64,000 nt of DNA from Oceanispirochaeta sp. M1 (GTDB taxonomy: Bacteria > Spirochaetota > Spirochaetia > DSM-2461), in assembly GCF_003346715.1 (NCBI RefSeq), contig NZ_QQPQ01000007.1, positions 1 to 64,000 of the forward strand, in the 5' to 3' direction. Numbering within the stretch: position 1 is the first letter of the stretch; each line of letters opens with the position of its first letter. The notes beneath the pieces were generated by a model, which made no database searches, was not told the DNA's origin, and saw only the letters and a program-made list of their open reading frames with translations. Positions 38,704 to 47,032 of the stretch are shown piece by piece. The translations under genes were made by a program, and so were the position numbers.

Positions 38704-40481
38704 CTCCTGTTTATCAAGGTTCCTCTGAATATATTCCGGACCAGTTCAACCTGTTCCTCTACTTCCTGATTCAGATCTTCTTCTTTTTTATGTTTTACAA
38801 TTGTTTTTATATGCAGACTCCAGCCTAGAGCCTTTTTTACAATGGCCTCGATCTCTCTGCTCTCTTTCTCAATAAAAGTGGATTCAAAGGGACTGTTAAA
38901 ACTGAGGGTAAGACCGGAGCCATCAAGATCCCAGCTTCCGGACTTATCCATAGCGGCAGCAAGAGAATGTCTTTCCTGCCTTAATGCTATCAGAACCTTT
39001 TCCCTGAATTCCGGAAGAGGAGGGAGGGGCTCATTCTGAACAGTTTCCTGCTGGATTTCCCCCGGGGCATCTTCAATTTCTTTAAGGTTTTGCAGCTGAT
39101 TTTCGGTATGCCTTACAGTGGGTGTTTCTCTCCTCTCTTCCTTTTCATTAATTACAGGAGGAGCCGGAGGGTTCGATGAAGCCGAAACAGCTTCTGCTTC
39201 ATTTGGTTTCGCAGCAGATACTGCAGGTGCTGAATGCCGCTCTCTCAGCTTTTGATCAAATGCATCTGATAATACCGTCTCAGGTATTTTCAGTTTTTTT
39301 TTTATCTCTTCCCCGGAAGAGCTGATCTGTATATTTGAAGAACCCAACTGTTCTTTCATCCTGGAGAGTTCCTCCAGAAGAGCCTTGGGATCGATATGAT
39401 ATCGGATACTGGAGAGACGGCTGACAAGCAGTTCCAGCTCAAATCGGGGGTTAAGAGAATAACGGATATTCCTGAACAGAGTGATAACCTCTTCAAGGGC
39501 CCACTCAATCTGCCTGGAATTCAGATTTTCAAACACAGCGGAGGAGAATCTGTCTTCGGTGTAGCCAAGGAGTGATTCCTTCCTGACACCATGAAAGATA
39601 AAGAGAATATTTCTCAGGTACTCAGCCAGGTCTACAATAAACTGTTCTACTGAAACACCGCCTGAGAGAATACAGTCCAGAAGATCCAGGGAGGCATTTG
39701 TTTTTTCCTCAACCAGATGGGTCATCAGATTATTTAGCTGATCCATTCCTATCAGGCCGAGTTTCTCCCTTATTTTATCCAGACTGAGATGTCCTTCGGA
39801 AAAAGAGACGATCTGGTCAAAGAGAGTATAGGCATCACGTACGGATCCCGTAGATTCTCTGGCAATCCAGAAAAGGGCATCCTCGTCATATTTAACTGCA
39901 ATTTCATCACATACATTGGCAAGAAGTCTTTTAATCTCACCCAGTTCCACGAGTCTGAAATTAAACTGCTGGCAGCGGGAACGTATAGTTGCGGGGACCT
40001 TATGGATCTCTGTGGTGGCGAAAATAAATATAATATAGGGAGGTGGTTCTTCAATGGTCTTCAGCAGGGCGTTAAACGCACTGTTTGAGAGCATATGAAC
40101 CTCATCGATAATATAGATCTTATAGCGTGAGCTTCCGGGACCGAAGAGAACTTCATCCTTGATCTCCCTGATGTCGTTTACACTTGTATTTGAAGCACCA
40201 TCAATTTCAATGACATCCATGGAATTACCCCGGGCAATTTCCACGCAGTTCGAACAGACACCACAGGGTGTGATACTAGGTCCTTTTTCACAGTTAAGAG
40301 AACGTGCCAGAATTCTGGCTGATGAAGTTTTACCCACACCCCTGGGACCGGAAAACAGATACGCATGAGCAATTCTGCCGGACTCAATTGAGTTTTTCAG
40401 TGTGGCAACAACAAAATCCTGTCCTGATAATTCCATCAGAGACTGGGGTCTTTTCCGGGTGGCGGTTACTTCAAATTCCAT
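38700..40481 (-). CDS. dnaX: DNA polymerase III subunit tau/gamma
   Basis: A 593-residue DnaX, the clamp-loader ATPase. Walker A GPRGVGKTS (45-53), zinc module C64, C73, C76, C79 and sensor/Walker B region IYIIDEVHMLSNSAFNALLKTIEEPP are present, followed by domain III (to about 370) and a low-complexity linker. The start is 40481 (MEFEV), supported by the family and by a TATAAT seven bases upstream; an in-frame ATG further out runs into the promoter. In the linker, after I393, ten A lie in a row; a slip of one base in either direction stops translation at codons 396-400, giving a gamma-like form (see findings). Followed by ybaB and recR. Confidence 0.97.
   Translation of the reverse strand: MEFEVTATRKRPQSLMELSGQDFVVATLKNSIESGRIAHAYLFSGPRGVGKTSSARILARSLNCEKGPSITPCGVCSNCVEIARGNSMDVIEIDGASNTSVNDIREIKDEVLFGPGSSRYKIYIIDEVHMLSNSAFNALLKTIEEPPPYIIFIFATTEIHKVPATIRSRCQQFNFRLVELGEIKRLLANVCDEIAVKYDEDALFWIARESTGSVRDAYTLFDQIVSFSEGHLSLDKIREKLGLIGMDQLNNLMTHLVEEKTNASLDLLDCILSGGVSVEQFIVDLAEYLRNILFIFHGVRKESLLGYTEDRFSSAVFENLNSRQIEWALEEVITLFRNIRYSLNPRFELELLVSRLSSIRYHIDPKALLEELSRMKEQLGSSNIQISSSGEEIKKKLKIPETVLSDAFDQKLRERHSAPAVSAAKPNEAEAVSASSNPPAPPVINEKEERRETPTVRHTENQLQNLKEIEDAPGEIQQETVQNEPLPPLPEFREKVLIALRQERHSLAAAMDKSGSWDLDGSGLTLSFNSPFESTFIEKESREIEAIVKKALGWSLHIKTIVKHKKEEDLNQEVEEQVELVRNIFRGTLINRS
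39271..39314 (-). promoter_or_regulatory. Predicted frameshift/slippage signal in dnaX
   Basis: In minus-strand order: SD-like GGGG (39314-39311), seven bases, a run of ten A (39303-39294), five bases, then a hairpin AATACC-TGAGAC-GGTATT (39288-39271). The layout mirrors the E. coli dnaX -1 frameshift site and the A-run used for transcriptional slippage in Thermus dnaX. Confidence 0.65.
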
Positions 40482-40488
40482 ATAGGGG

Positions 40489-40517
40489 ATTATAGCTGAA
40501 AGGGAGGCAGACAGCAA
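40489..40517 (-). promoter_or_regulatory. Promoter of dnaX
   Basis: TTGCTG, 17 bp, TATAAT. The -10 is seven bases before the ATG at 40481. Confidence 0.55.
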
Positions 40518-40550
40518 GGTTGACTTGCATTCAAAAAAGGGCAAAAAAAA

Positions 40551-40656
40551 TCCCCTCAGCTCCTCTCAAGCGGGTCATGACACATCAAACAATCACTTAC
40601 GGCTGCTACCTTCCGATCCTGACCGGGTTGGGCGATGTTCAATTGCATGGAGCCTG
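40551..40656 (-). ncRNA. ffs: Signal recognition particle RNA (4.5S-like)
   Basis: The minus strand contains the SRP signature GGTCAGGATCGGAAGGTAG with a GGAA tetraloop followed by CAGCC, flanked by arms that pair (CAGGCTCC with GGAGCTG), about 106 nt, ending in a run of T that acts as terminator. It is the small bacterial type without Alu domain, binding Ffh. It lies directly upstream of dnaX and downstream of the tRNA cluster. Confidence 0.93.
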
Positions 40657-40679
40657 AAAATCAACACTGAAGGGAAATA

Positions 40680-40764
40680 CGGAGAGGGGGGGATTCGAAC
40701 CCCCGGTACATTGCTGTACATACGCTTTCCAAGCGCACACCTTCGGCCACTCGGTCACCTCTCC
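40680..40764 (-). tRNA. tRNA-Ser(GGA)
   Basis: 85 nt, type II with long variable arm. Acceptor GGAGAGG pairs with CCTCTCC, discriminator G, anticodon loop TTGGAAA with anticodon GGA. CCA is not encoded. Confidence 0.95.
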
Positions 40765-40807
40765 AGATGATTCATATGAGAATAACAGGATACCTGCTAC
40801 TCAATGA

Positions 40808-40881
40808 TATGCCCAAGAGGGTTCGAACCTCTGACCTTCAATTCCGCAAACTGACGCTCTATCCAGCTGAGCTATGGGCAC
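40808..40881 (-). tRNA. tRNA-Arg(GCG)
   Basis: 74 nt. Acceptor GTGCCCA pairs with TGGGCAT (first pair G-U), discriminator A, anticodon stem TCAGT/ATTGA around TTGCGGA, giving GCG. Reads CGC and CGU by wobble. The usual bacterial ACG form for this box is not in the window. Confidence 0.93.
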
Positions 40882-40886
40882 GTGTT

Positions 40887-40973
40887 CGGAGAGGGAGGGA
40901 TTCGAACCCTCGGTGCGGTTACCCGCACAACACCTTAGCAGGGTGCCACCTTCGGCCGCTCGGTCACCTCTCC
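40887..40973 (-). tRNA. tRNA-Ser(GCT)
   Basis: 87 nt, long variable arm. Acceptor GGAGAGG/CCTCTCC, discriminator G, anticodon loop CTGCTAA with anticodon GCT. Confidence 0.95.
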
Positions 40974-41030
40974 TGGTTTGTCTTTTTAACCAGAAACAAT
41001 AATTAAGTAAAAAATTTGGTCTAAAAACTA

Positions 41031-41115
41031 CGGAGAGGGTGGGATTCGAACCCACGGTAGGTCTCCCTACGCTGGTTTTCAAGACCAGATCCTTCGACCA
41101 CTCGGACACCTCTCC
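41031..41115 (-). tRNA. tRNA-Ser(TGA)
   Basis: 85 nt, long variable arm. Acceptor GGAGAGG/CCTCTCC, discriminator G, anticodon stem CTGGT/ACCAG around CTTGAAA, giving TGA. It is first in the minus-strand tRNA run. Confidence 0.95.
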
Positions 41116-41129
41116 AAAAACCGTAGCTT

Positions 41130-41158
41130 AAAATATCTTATGCCTAAATCTTTGTCAA
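41130..41158 (-). promoter_or_regulatory. Promoter of the tRNA cluster
   Basis: TTGACA, 17 bp, TATTTT on the minus strand, with initiation expected about eight bases before tRNA-Ser(TGA). It is the best -35/-10 match in the window and can drive the four tRNAs and possibly the SRP RNA. Confidence 0.7.
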
Positions 41159-41199
41159 GCCTTGAAAAGAATTAGATCAAAGTCCCCGGGTTTTTTGTC

Positions 41200-41228
41200 T
41201 TTGCCAGACTCTGTTTTTTAATTATAAT
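41200..41228 (+). promoter_or_regulatory. Promoter of the DUF4954 gene
   Basis: TTTGCC, 17 bp, TATAAT. The -10 ends six bases before the ATG at 41235; leaderless start expected. Confidence 0.6.
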
Positions 41229-41234
41229 AGGATT

Positions 41235-43385
41235 ATGAACAATATCAGAAAGAATCCCCTGAAAGAAATCGGTTATGATTTCATACCTCTGGAATACCTC
41301 CCCGAAGGTAATGATGAATACTATATAAGAAACAGACAGATCGGCGAATATAAAGGGTACCGCCAGCTGTCGGCTCACGAGATAGAGGTCCTGGTTAAAA
41401 ATGAGAATTCAGCGGATAACTGGAATGATATTTATGTTACAGACAAGTTCAATCCGAAACTTGTTAAACACAACGAGTTTCATGGTCTGATACGGATCGG
41501 AAATCTGGAAAACTACTCTCTGGAATTCCATGACATTCCATTTCCTGTAGGAATCTATAATTCCCAGATTATTTCATGCGATATGGGATCTAATGTCTCA
41601 ATAAATAATGTAAACATACTCTCTCACTTTATTATTGATGATGAAGTCATTTTACAAAATATCAATGAACTGGTTACCACTAACTATGCAAAATTCGGTA
41701 ACGGGATAATTAAAGAGGGTGAAGAAGAAGATGTCCGGATATGGGTGGAAGTCTCCAACGAAAACGGCGGAAGAAGGATTATCCCCTTTGATGGTATGAC
41801 AGCCGGTGATGCCTGGCTCTGGTCACGAAACAGAGACAGAGAACAGCTCATGGAAAAACTTAAAGCCATGACACAGTCCCGCTTTGATGTAAGGCGGGGT
41901 TATTACGGCCGCATCGGTACAAGATCGGTTCTGAAGCACTGTCGCATACTCAAGGATGTAACCATTGGAAGTGATGCCTATATAAAGGGTTCTAATAAAC
42001 TGAAAAACATAACCATCAACAGTTCTCCTGCAGCTCCTTCACAGGTAGGTGAGGGTGTTGAACTGGTCAATGGAATTGTCGGCTACGGTTGTCATATTTT
42101 TTACGGCGCCAAGGCTGTCCGTTTTGTAATGGATGATCATACGAATCTTAAATATGGTGCCAGACTGATAAACTCCTTTCTAGGTAACAACTCGACAATA
42201 TCCTGCTGTGAAGTACTGAATGCCCTGATCTACCCGGGTCATGAACAGCACCACAACAGCTCTTTTCTATGTGCTTCCACCATTTTGGGCCAGAGCAATA
42301 TGGCCTCAGGCGCAACAATCGGTTCAAATCATAACTCCAGAGGAAATGACGGAGAAATTGTCGCCGGACGTGGATTCTGGCCAGGACTGAGTACAAGTCT
42401 CAAACATAACTGTCAATTTTCCTCCTTTAATCTGCTGGTTAAAGGAGCCTATCCTGCGGAGATAAATAATCCCCTGCCCTTTTCTCTTGTTTCTAACGAT
42501 GAGGCCCATGACTGCCTTAATATCATTCCGGGATACTGGTTCCGATACAATATGTATGCCCTGGCCAGAAACTCATGGAAGTACGGTGCACGTGATAAAA
42601 GAATAAAGAAAAATCATATGATTATTTTTGATTATCTCGCACCTGATACTTCTAATGAAATATTCACAGCAATGGATCTTCTGAGACAGTATATGGAAAA
42701 GACTCCGGAATACCAGAAACAGAATAAACACAGTTCCACACACGATTTTATGTGCAGCGAAGATATCCCCAACTTGAAAATGAACGATTTAGAGAACGGA
42801 AAGAGAGACGTTTTCATTCTGAAACCATGTTCTGCCTATAGAGAATACAGGGATATGCTTATCTACTACTCTGTAAAAACGATTGTCGAATCAGGAATAG
42901 AGGCCGGAACTCTTCTGAAACAAATTATTAATTGCGGCGAACGGACCAAGTGGGAGAATGTGGGTGGTCAGCTCATAAGAAAATCAAAGATTAAAAAATT
43001 CCTTAAAAACATAGAGACTGACAGAATCAGCAGCTGGGATGAGATTCATGAATATTATAAATATGAAGCTGACAAATATCAGAGAGATATGGGTGATCAT
43101 GCAGTGGCATCTTTAAAAGATCTGCTGATCATTGAAGGTATGGAGGAAAACAGTGACTCCCTGATTAATTATTTCAGAAGGTCAGTTGAAATAAGCAGCA
43201 GGCTCACACAGCGCTGCTACGAATCCAGAGCCAAGGATTACAGCAACAGTTTCAGAAATATGACCTTCAGCTCAGATAGTGAACGTGATGCGGTTATCGG
43301 TCCCCTGGAAGAGAACAGTTTTATAAAGAAAACTAAAGAAGATGCCGCAGAACTGGAGAAAAAAATCAGCGCATTTCTGCGCTGA
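41235..43385 (+). CDS. DUF4954 family protein
   Basis: A 716-residue cytoplasmic protein of the DUF4954 family, found in spirochaetes and Bacteroidetes. The middle (about 85-460) has many short repeats typical of a left-handed beta-helix (for example GSDAYIKGSNKLKNITI, GVELVNGIVGYGCHIFYGAK, NNSTISCCEVLNALIYPG), as in acyl- and nucleotidyl-transferases; the last 200 residues are helical. The function is not known. Sugar-nucleotide activation is possible by analogy with the beta-helix, but no nucleotidyltransferase core is visible. It is a single gene with its own promoter. Confidence 0.8.
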   Translation: MNNIRKNPLKEIGYDFIPLEYLPEGNDEYYIRNRQIGEYKGYRQLSAHEIEVLVKNENSADNWNDIYVTDKFNPKLVKHNEFHGLIRIGNLENYSLEFHDIPFPVGIYNSQIISCDMGSNVSINNVNILSHFIIDDEVILQNINELVTTNYAKFGNGIIKEGEEEDVRIWVEVSNENGGRRIIPFDGMTAGDAWLWSRNRDREQLMEKLKAMTQSRFDVRRGYYGRIGTRSVLKHCRILKDVTIGSDAYIKGSNKLKNITINSSPAAPSQVGEGVELVNGIVGYGCHIFYGAKAVRFVMDDHTNLKYGARLINSFLGNNSTISCCEVLNALIYPGHEQHHNSSFLCASTILGQSNMASGATIGSNHNSRGNDGEIVAGRGFWPGLSTSLKHNCQFSSFNLLVKGAYPAEINNPLPFSLVSNDEAHDCLNIIPGYWFRYNMYALARNSWKYGARDKRIKKNHMIIFDYLAPDTSNEIFTAMDLLRQYMEKTPEYQKQNKHSSTHDFMCSEDIPNLKMNDLENGKRDVFILKPCSAYREYRDMLIYYSVKTIVESGIEAGTLLKQIINCGERTKWENVGGQLIRKSKIKKFLKNIETDRISSWDEIHEYYKYEADKYQRDMGDHAVASLKDLLIIEGMEENSDSLINYFRRSVEISSRLTQRCYESRAKDYSNSFRNMTFSSDSERDAVIGPLEENSFIKKTKEDAAELEKKISAFLR

Positions 43386-43400
43386 CTGTTCTGCTGAGGT

Positions 43401-43426
43401 ATCTGTCTGGATTTTTTCAGACAGAT
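43401..43426. terminator. Hairpin between DUF4954 and parB
   Basis: ATCTGTCTG and CAGACAGAT form a perfect nine-pair stem between convergent genes; the loop holds six T but the tails are only AT-rich. Confidence 0.6.
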
Positions 43427-43431
43427 ATTTA

Positions 43432-44319
43432 TTAGTGTATTAGATCATAAATCCGTTCAAGATCATCCTCAGAAAAATAGGAAATCTCAATCCTACCTTT
43501 CTTGAGATTCCCCTTGACCTGTACTTTTGTGCCGAAATGATCGATAAATTTCTGTTCTATTCCCAGTATTTCAGGAGTTTTATTCTTGGGGAGAGCGGCT
43601 TTTTCACGATTCTGAGGGCGTTTACCCTGATTCAGATCCTCAACCATACTCTCAGTTACACGGACAGACAGTCCTTCATCCTTAATTCTGCTGTGAAGGA
43701 TCTTCTGATCCGCAGGATTTATCACCGCAAGGATGGCACGGGCATGACCCGCTGTAATAAATCCCTGATTCAGAGATTCCTGAATATCTGAAGGCAGATT
43801 AAGAAGCCGCAGACTGTTTGCAATGGTTGATCTCTTCTTACCTACTTTTTGGGCAATTTCCTGCTGACTCAGATCCAGACTGACCATAATATGTTTATAG
43901 GCTCTTGCCTCTTCAATGGGAGTCAGATCTTCACGCTGAATGTTTTCAATAAGAGCTATTTCAAGTTTTTCTTCATTCGTAAAATCACGGATAATGGCAG
44001 GTATTTCCATTTTTCCGGCAAGCTGAGATGCTCTGAATCGACGCTCACCTGCAATTATCTCAAATGAGTCACCTACTTTTTCAACAAGAATGGGTTGTAT
44101 GACACCCCGGGAAGCAATTGAATTTGCCAGTTCCTGCAGTGATTCTTCAGAAAATATTTTACGGGGCTGATCAGGATTTGCCCTGATCCGGGAGATTTCA
44201 AGTTCCTTGACTGCATCCTGTATTTCTTCAGGAATTATTACTTCAGCCTGATCATCATTATCATCCAGGCTGAGAAGGGCATCCAGACCCATTCCGCCTA
44301 GTGCTTTTTTCTTAGACAC
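43432..44319 (-). CDS. parB: Chromosome partition protein ParB
   Basis: A 295-residue ParB. N-terminal CTPase/ParB-N domain (about 38-130) with the GERRFRAS box and the IENIQREDLTP segment, a helix-turn-helix (about 140-205, including SQQEIAQKVGKKRSTIANSLRLL) and a C-terminal dimerisation part (about 245-295). It binds parS and loads SMC. The start overlaps the parA stop by eight bases. Three perfect parS sites lie 2.6-2.7 kb to the right. Confidence 0.97.
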   Translation of the reverse strand: MSKKKALGGMGLDALLSLDDNDDQAEVIIPEEIQDAVKELEISRIRANPDQPRKIFSEESLQELANSIASRGVIQPILVEKVGDSFEIIAGERRFRASQLAGKMEIPAIIRDFTNEEKLEIALIENIQREDLTPIEEARAYKHIMVSLDLSQQEIAQKVGKKRSTIANSLRLLNLPSDIQESLNQGFITAGHARAILAVINPADQKILHSRIKDEGLSVRVTESMVEDLNQGKRPQNREKAALPKNKTPEILGIEQKFIDHFGTKVQVKGNLKKGRIEISYFSEDDLERIYDLIH

Positions 44320-45085
44320 GCTTTAAAACCTCGTCAGTCAGTTTTTCATAACATTTCGCACCAATACAGCTTCTGTCGTAAAGGTTGATCGGAACACCGT
44401 GTGAAGGTGCTTCGGATAATCTTATATTTCTGGGAATAACAGTCTGAAAGACCATTTCGGGATGCTGTTTGAAGCTCTCCTGGACACTTTTGATCACTTC
44501 TTTACCGAGATTGGTTCTGGAATCATACATTGTAAATATAATGCCCCCTATCTTCAGTGCAGGATTCACAGATTTCTGAATTCGTTTAATGGTCATTGAA
44601 TACATGTATTTAAGACCTTCAAGAGCAAAGTACTCACACTGAAGGGGAATAAGAACTGTATCTGCTGCTACAAACCCATTAATAGTGAGAACTCCCAGAG
44701 ATGGGGGACAGTCAATCAGGATGTAATCATAAAAATCCTGCAGAGGCTGAAGAGCATTCTTCAGATATTGAAGGGACTCCTTCTTATCCATCTTACTCAG
44801 TTCCACTGTAGCACCCGAGAGATTCAGATTGGAGGGGAGAATCTCCAGGTTTTCCTGTGGAGTTTTCTGAATAGCCTCCTTTACACTGATCTCCCCCAGA
44901 AGTACTTCATAAATACTTTTGGATGTTTCCTTAATACCAAGACTGCTTGAAAGATTACCCTGGGGATCAAAATCCACAAGAAGTACACTCTTTCCAGCTT
45001 CCGCCATATACGCGCCGATGTTAACGGTTGTAGTGGTTTTACCCACTCCGCCTTTCTGATTCGCAAATACTACTACTTTTGCCAT
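44312..45085 (-). CDS. parA: Chromosome partition ATPase ParA (Soj)
   Basis: A 257-residue ParA/Soj ATPase with the deviant Walker A KGGVGKTTT (near residue 10), Walker A' and Walker B (DYILIDCPPSLG). The start at 45085 (MAKVV) is chosen because the family begins there and because a GTGACA-17 bp-TATAAT promoter ends seven bases before it; the upstream in-frame ATG would overlap the promoter. With ParB and the parS sites it segregates origins. Confidence 0.97.
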   Translation of the reverse strand: MAKVVVFANQKGGVGKTTTTVNIGAYMAEAGKSVLLVDFDPQGNLSSSLGIKETSKSIYEVLLGEISVKEAIQKTPQENLEILPSNLNLSGATVELSKMDKKESLQYLKNALQPLQDFYDYILIDCPPSLGVLTINGFVAADTVLIPLQCEYFALEGLKYMYSMTIKRIQKSVNPALKIGGIIFTMYDSRTNLGKEVIKSVQESFKQHPEMVFQTVIPRNIRLSEAPSHGVPINLYDRSCIGAKCYEKLTDEVLKRV

Positions 45086-45092
45086 AGGCAGA

Positions 45093-45121
45093 ATTATATC
45101 CGAACAGTTATTTCTTGTCAC
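45093..45121 (-). promoter_or_regulatory. Promoter of parA
   Basis: GTGACA, 17 bp, TATAAT on the minus strand; -10 ends seven bases before the parA ATG, with no ribosome-binding site. Confidence 0.65.
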
Positions 45122-45214
45122 TTCAATCATTCAATGTTGACCAACAAGTTTTTATTTAATACCTTAGTAAATGAAAAATAATTTATTATATATATAGAAT
45201 TGGGAGAATAATCA

Positions 45215-45439
45215 ATGATAACTGAAAAAGTAAAGCAGGCTCTGGAAGACGTAAGACCTTCCTTACAGGCTGACGGTGGAGATATAGAACTGGTAGAAGT
45301 TAAAGAAGATGGAACGGTCATGGTAAGACTTCAGGGCGCCTGTGCAGGGTGTCCAATGTCCCAGATGACACTGAAACAGGGTGTTGAAGCATATCTCAAA
45401 AAACAGATTCCTGAAGTTAAATCAGTAGAGTCAGTTTAA
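45215..45439 (+). CDS. NifU C-terminal-like iron-sulphur scaffold protein
   Basis: A 74-residue protein equal to the Nfu domain: DVRPSLQADGGDIELV and the cluster motif CAGCPMSQMTLKQG (C-x2-C). It assembles and transfers 4Fe-4S clusters. GGGAG ribosome-binding site and ATG. It is divergent from parA across 129 bases. Length is normal for the single-domain form. Confidence 0.93.
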   Translation: MITEKVKQALEDVRPSLQADGGDIELVEVKEDGTVMVRLQGACAGCPMSQMTLKQGVEAYLKKQIPEVKSVESV

Positions 45440-45557
45440 ATTCTTTTTTTAGGTACTTTGTTCCGATAATTTATAAAGCTTGATTTTTTTATTTTATGCT
45501 TTAAATTTCTAGTTACGCTCGTCATACTGAGGGTCATCACTAATAGAGGAACCAATA

Positions 45558-46637
45558 ATGAGTACTTCATTACAGAAAGAATTCTCTAAGTCTTTACTAG
45601 GTAAAGACTTATTATATAAATTTCCTAAAATTGAACTTCATCGTCATTTAGAGGGTACCTTTGATTTAGATACCCTCTATAATTTATCCGTTAAAAATGA
45701 TCTTGATACTCCCAGAGATAGAGCAAAATTCAAAGAATATTGTCAGTTTCCAAAGGATCATGATTCAGATTTTTTGCTTTTTCTTGGAAAATTTCACAAT
45801 AATTGGTATAAATCTTTAGATGATGTCTCAGAAGTTGTATTTAATTCCGTAAAAAATATAAAGAAAGAGGGACTTCATTATATTGAGCTCCGCTTCTCTC
45901 CGGAGCATTATGCTCTGGTAAATGATTTTGATAGAATTGATATTACAAAGCTGGTTGTGGATTCTGCCAATTCTGCTGCCCGTCAGACTGATCTTAAGAT
46001 AAAATACATACTTACATTCAACAGAGGTAAACAGACTGCTGATGGAATGATAGCGCTGTATAAAAAAATGCTTGATCTGAATATAGACAGCATCGTCGGT
46101 GTTGATCTGGCGGGAGATGAAAAAAATTACCCCCCCGAATTATTTATCAGGTTTTTTGATTTTGTAAAAAAAGTCGGTGTACATAAAATAGATATTCATG
46201 CCGGAGAAGTAACTGATTCCAGCCAGATATGGACTGCCATAGATAAACTGCATGCGGATAGAATTGGTCATGGTGTATCAGCTATTCACGATAAAAAACT
46301 GCAGCTTGAACTTATAGAGCGTCAGATATATCTCTGTCAGTGCGTAATATCAAATTTTCAGACAGCCGCGTGGTCTGATACTCCAACACACCCTCTTCCA
46401 CGTCTTTTTAGAAATAATGTTCCTGTATCCATAAGTTCAGACGATCCTACTATTCAGAATGCTAACCTTGTAGATGATTACCGGACCATAATAGAATCTT
46501 TTGATTTTAATTTCCAGGATCTGGTAGATATTAATTTTAATACAATTGACGCTTCATTTCTATCAAAAGATCAGAAGAGCACAATGAAAGAGGACTATTC
46601 ACAGGCCTTGGATTCTTTTATCATCGAGAACTCTTAA
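45558..46637 (+). CDS. add: Adenosine deaminase
   Basis: A 359-residue adenosine deaminase with zinc ligands H-x-H (ELHRHLEGT), the His of DIHAGE with its catalytic Glu, RIGHG and the Asp pair SSDDP. Deaminates adenosine/deoxyadenosine for purine salvage. The variant segment CVISNFQTAA replaces the usual CPxSN, so adenine or another aminopurine substrate cannot be excluded. GAGGAACC upstream serves as ribosome-binding site. No operon partners. Confidence 0.88.
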   Translation: MSTSLQKEFSKSLLGKDLLYKFPKIELHRHLEGTFDLDTLYNLSVKNDLDTPRDRAKFKEYCQFPKDHDSDFLLFLGKFHNNWYKSLDDVSEVVFNSVKNIKKEGLHYIELRFSPEHYALVNDFDRIDITKLVVDSANSAARQTDLKIKYILTFNRGKQTADGMIALYKKMLDLNIDSIVGVDLAGDEKNYPPELFIRFFDFVKKVGVHKIDIHAGEVTDSSQIWTAIDKLHADRIGHGVSAIHDKKLQLELIERQIYLCQCVISNFQTAAWSDTPTHPLPRLFRNNVPVSISSDDPTIQNANLVDDYRTIIESFDFNFQDLVDINFNTIDASFLSKDQKSTMKEDYSQALDSFIIENS

Positions 46638-46665
46638 CAGTTTATCCACAAGTAAAATTTATTAT

Positions 46666-46709
46666 TATCCTTAGTATTAATACAATTAATTCTATTAATA
46701 CTAAGGATA
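46666..46709. repeat. Perfect 17-bp inverted repeat
   Basis: Seventeen bases (46666-46682, TATCCTTAGTATTAATA) are repeated inverted at 46693-46709 with a ten-base loop. No T-run follows, so it is not a classical terminator. Confidence 0.85.
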
Positions 46710-46898
46710 TACAGGCAAAGATGCTTTTAAAAGCTGAATTTATCCCCAGTTTATCAACAGGCTGAAAGCTTTAAACTTTATCCATTATTGATATATCTAT
46801 TGTAGATACCTAATCTGATTAGGCTGACATTTCAAATTGAGTTTTTTAATTCTATTCACATAGATATTTAGAAATATTAAAGTTGAATTTCATTGTGA

Positions 46899-46914
46899 TG
46901 TTTCACGTGAAACA
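46899..46914. promoter_or_regulatory. parS: parS site 1
   Basis: TGTTTCACGTGAAACA, identical to the canonical ParB-binding 16-mer and perfectly palindromic. Confidence 0.97.
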
Positions 46915-46960
46915 ATACTAAATGAGTAAATGATCCACTGCAAAATATTAACAACTCCTG

Positions 46961-46976
46961 TGTTTCACGTGAAACA
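46961..46976. promoter_or_regulatory. parS: parS site 2
   Basis: TGTTTCACGTGAAACA, perfect, 62 bases after site 1 and touching the T-run of the gyrA terminator. Confidence 0.97.
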
Positions 46977-47009
46977 AAAAAAAAGCTGCACCCTGATGGA
47001 TGCAGCTTC
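46976..47009 (-). terminator. Terminator of gyrB-gyrA
   Basis: On the minus strand AAGCTGCATCC and GGGTGCAGCTT pair (11 bp, loop ATCA) and are followed by nine T. Confidence 0.9.
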
Positions 47010-47032
47010 ATGTTTAAATACTAATATTTACT

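Larger units (their letters stand above)
46638..47032. other. Intergenic region add-gyrA: DnaA boxes, parS and large inverted repeat
   Basis: The 395-base gap holds a perfect DnaA box TTATCCACA (46642-46650), a near box TTATCAACA (46751-46759), the 17-bp inverted repeat, two parS sites and the gyrA terminator. No coding sequence is seen. It is AT-rich and probably belongs to the wider origin/segregation region. Confidence 0.75.

Noticed and set aside
40801-41109. Open reading frame on the minus strand across the tRNA cluster
   Set aside because: It runs through three tRNA genes and has no ribosome-binding site; its translation is made of tRNA sequence.
40680-41115. CRISPR-like array from repeated GGAGAGG...CACCTCTCC units
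   Set aside because: The repeats are the shared acceptor and D arms of three serine tRNAs with good anticodon loops.
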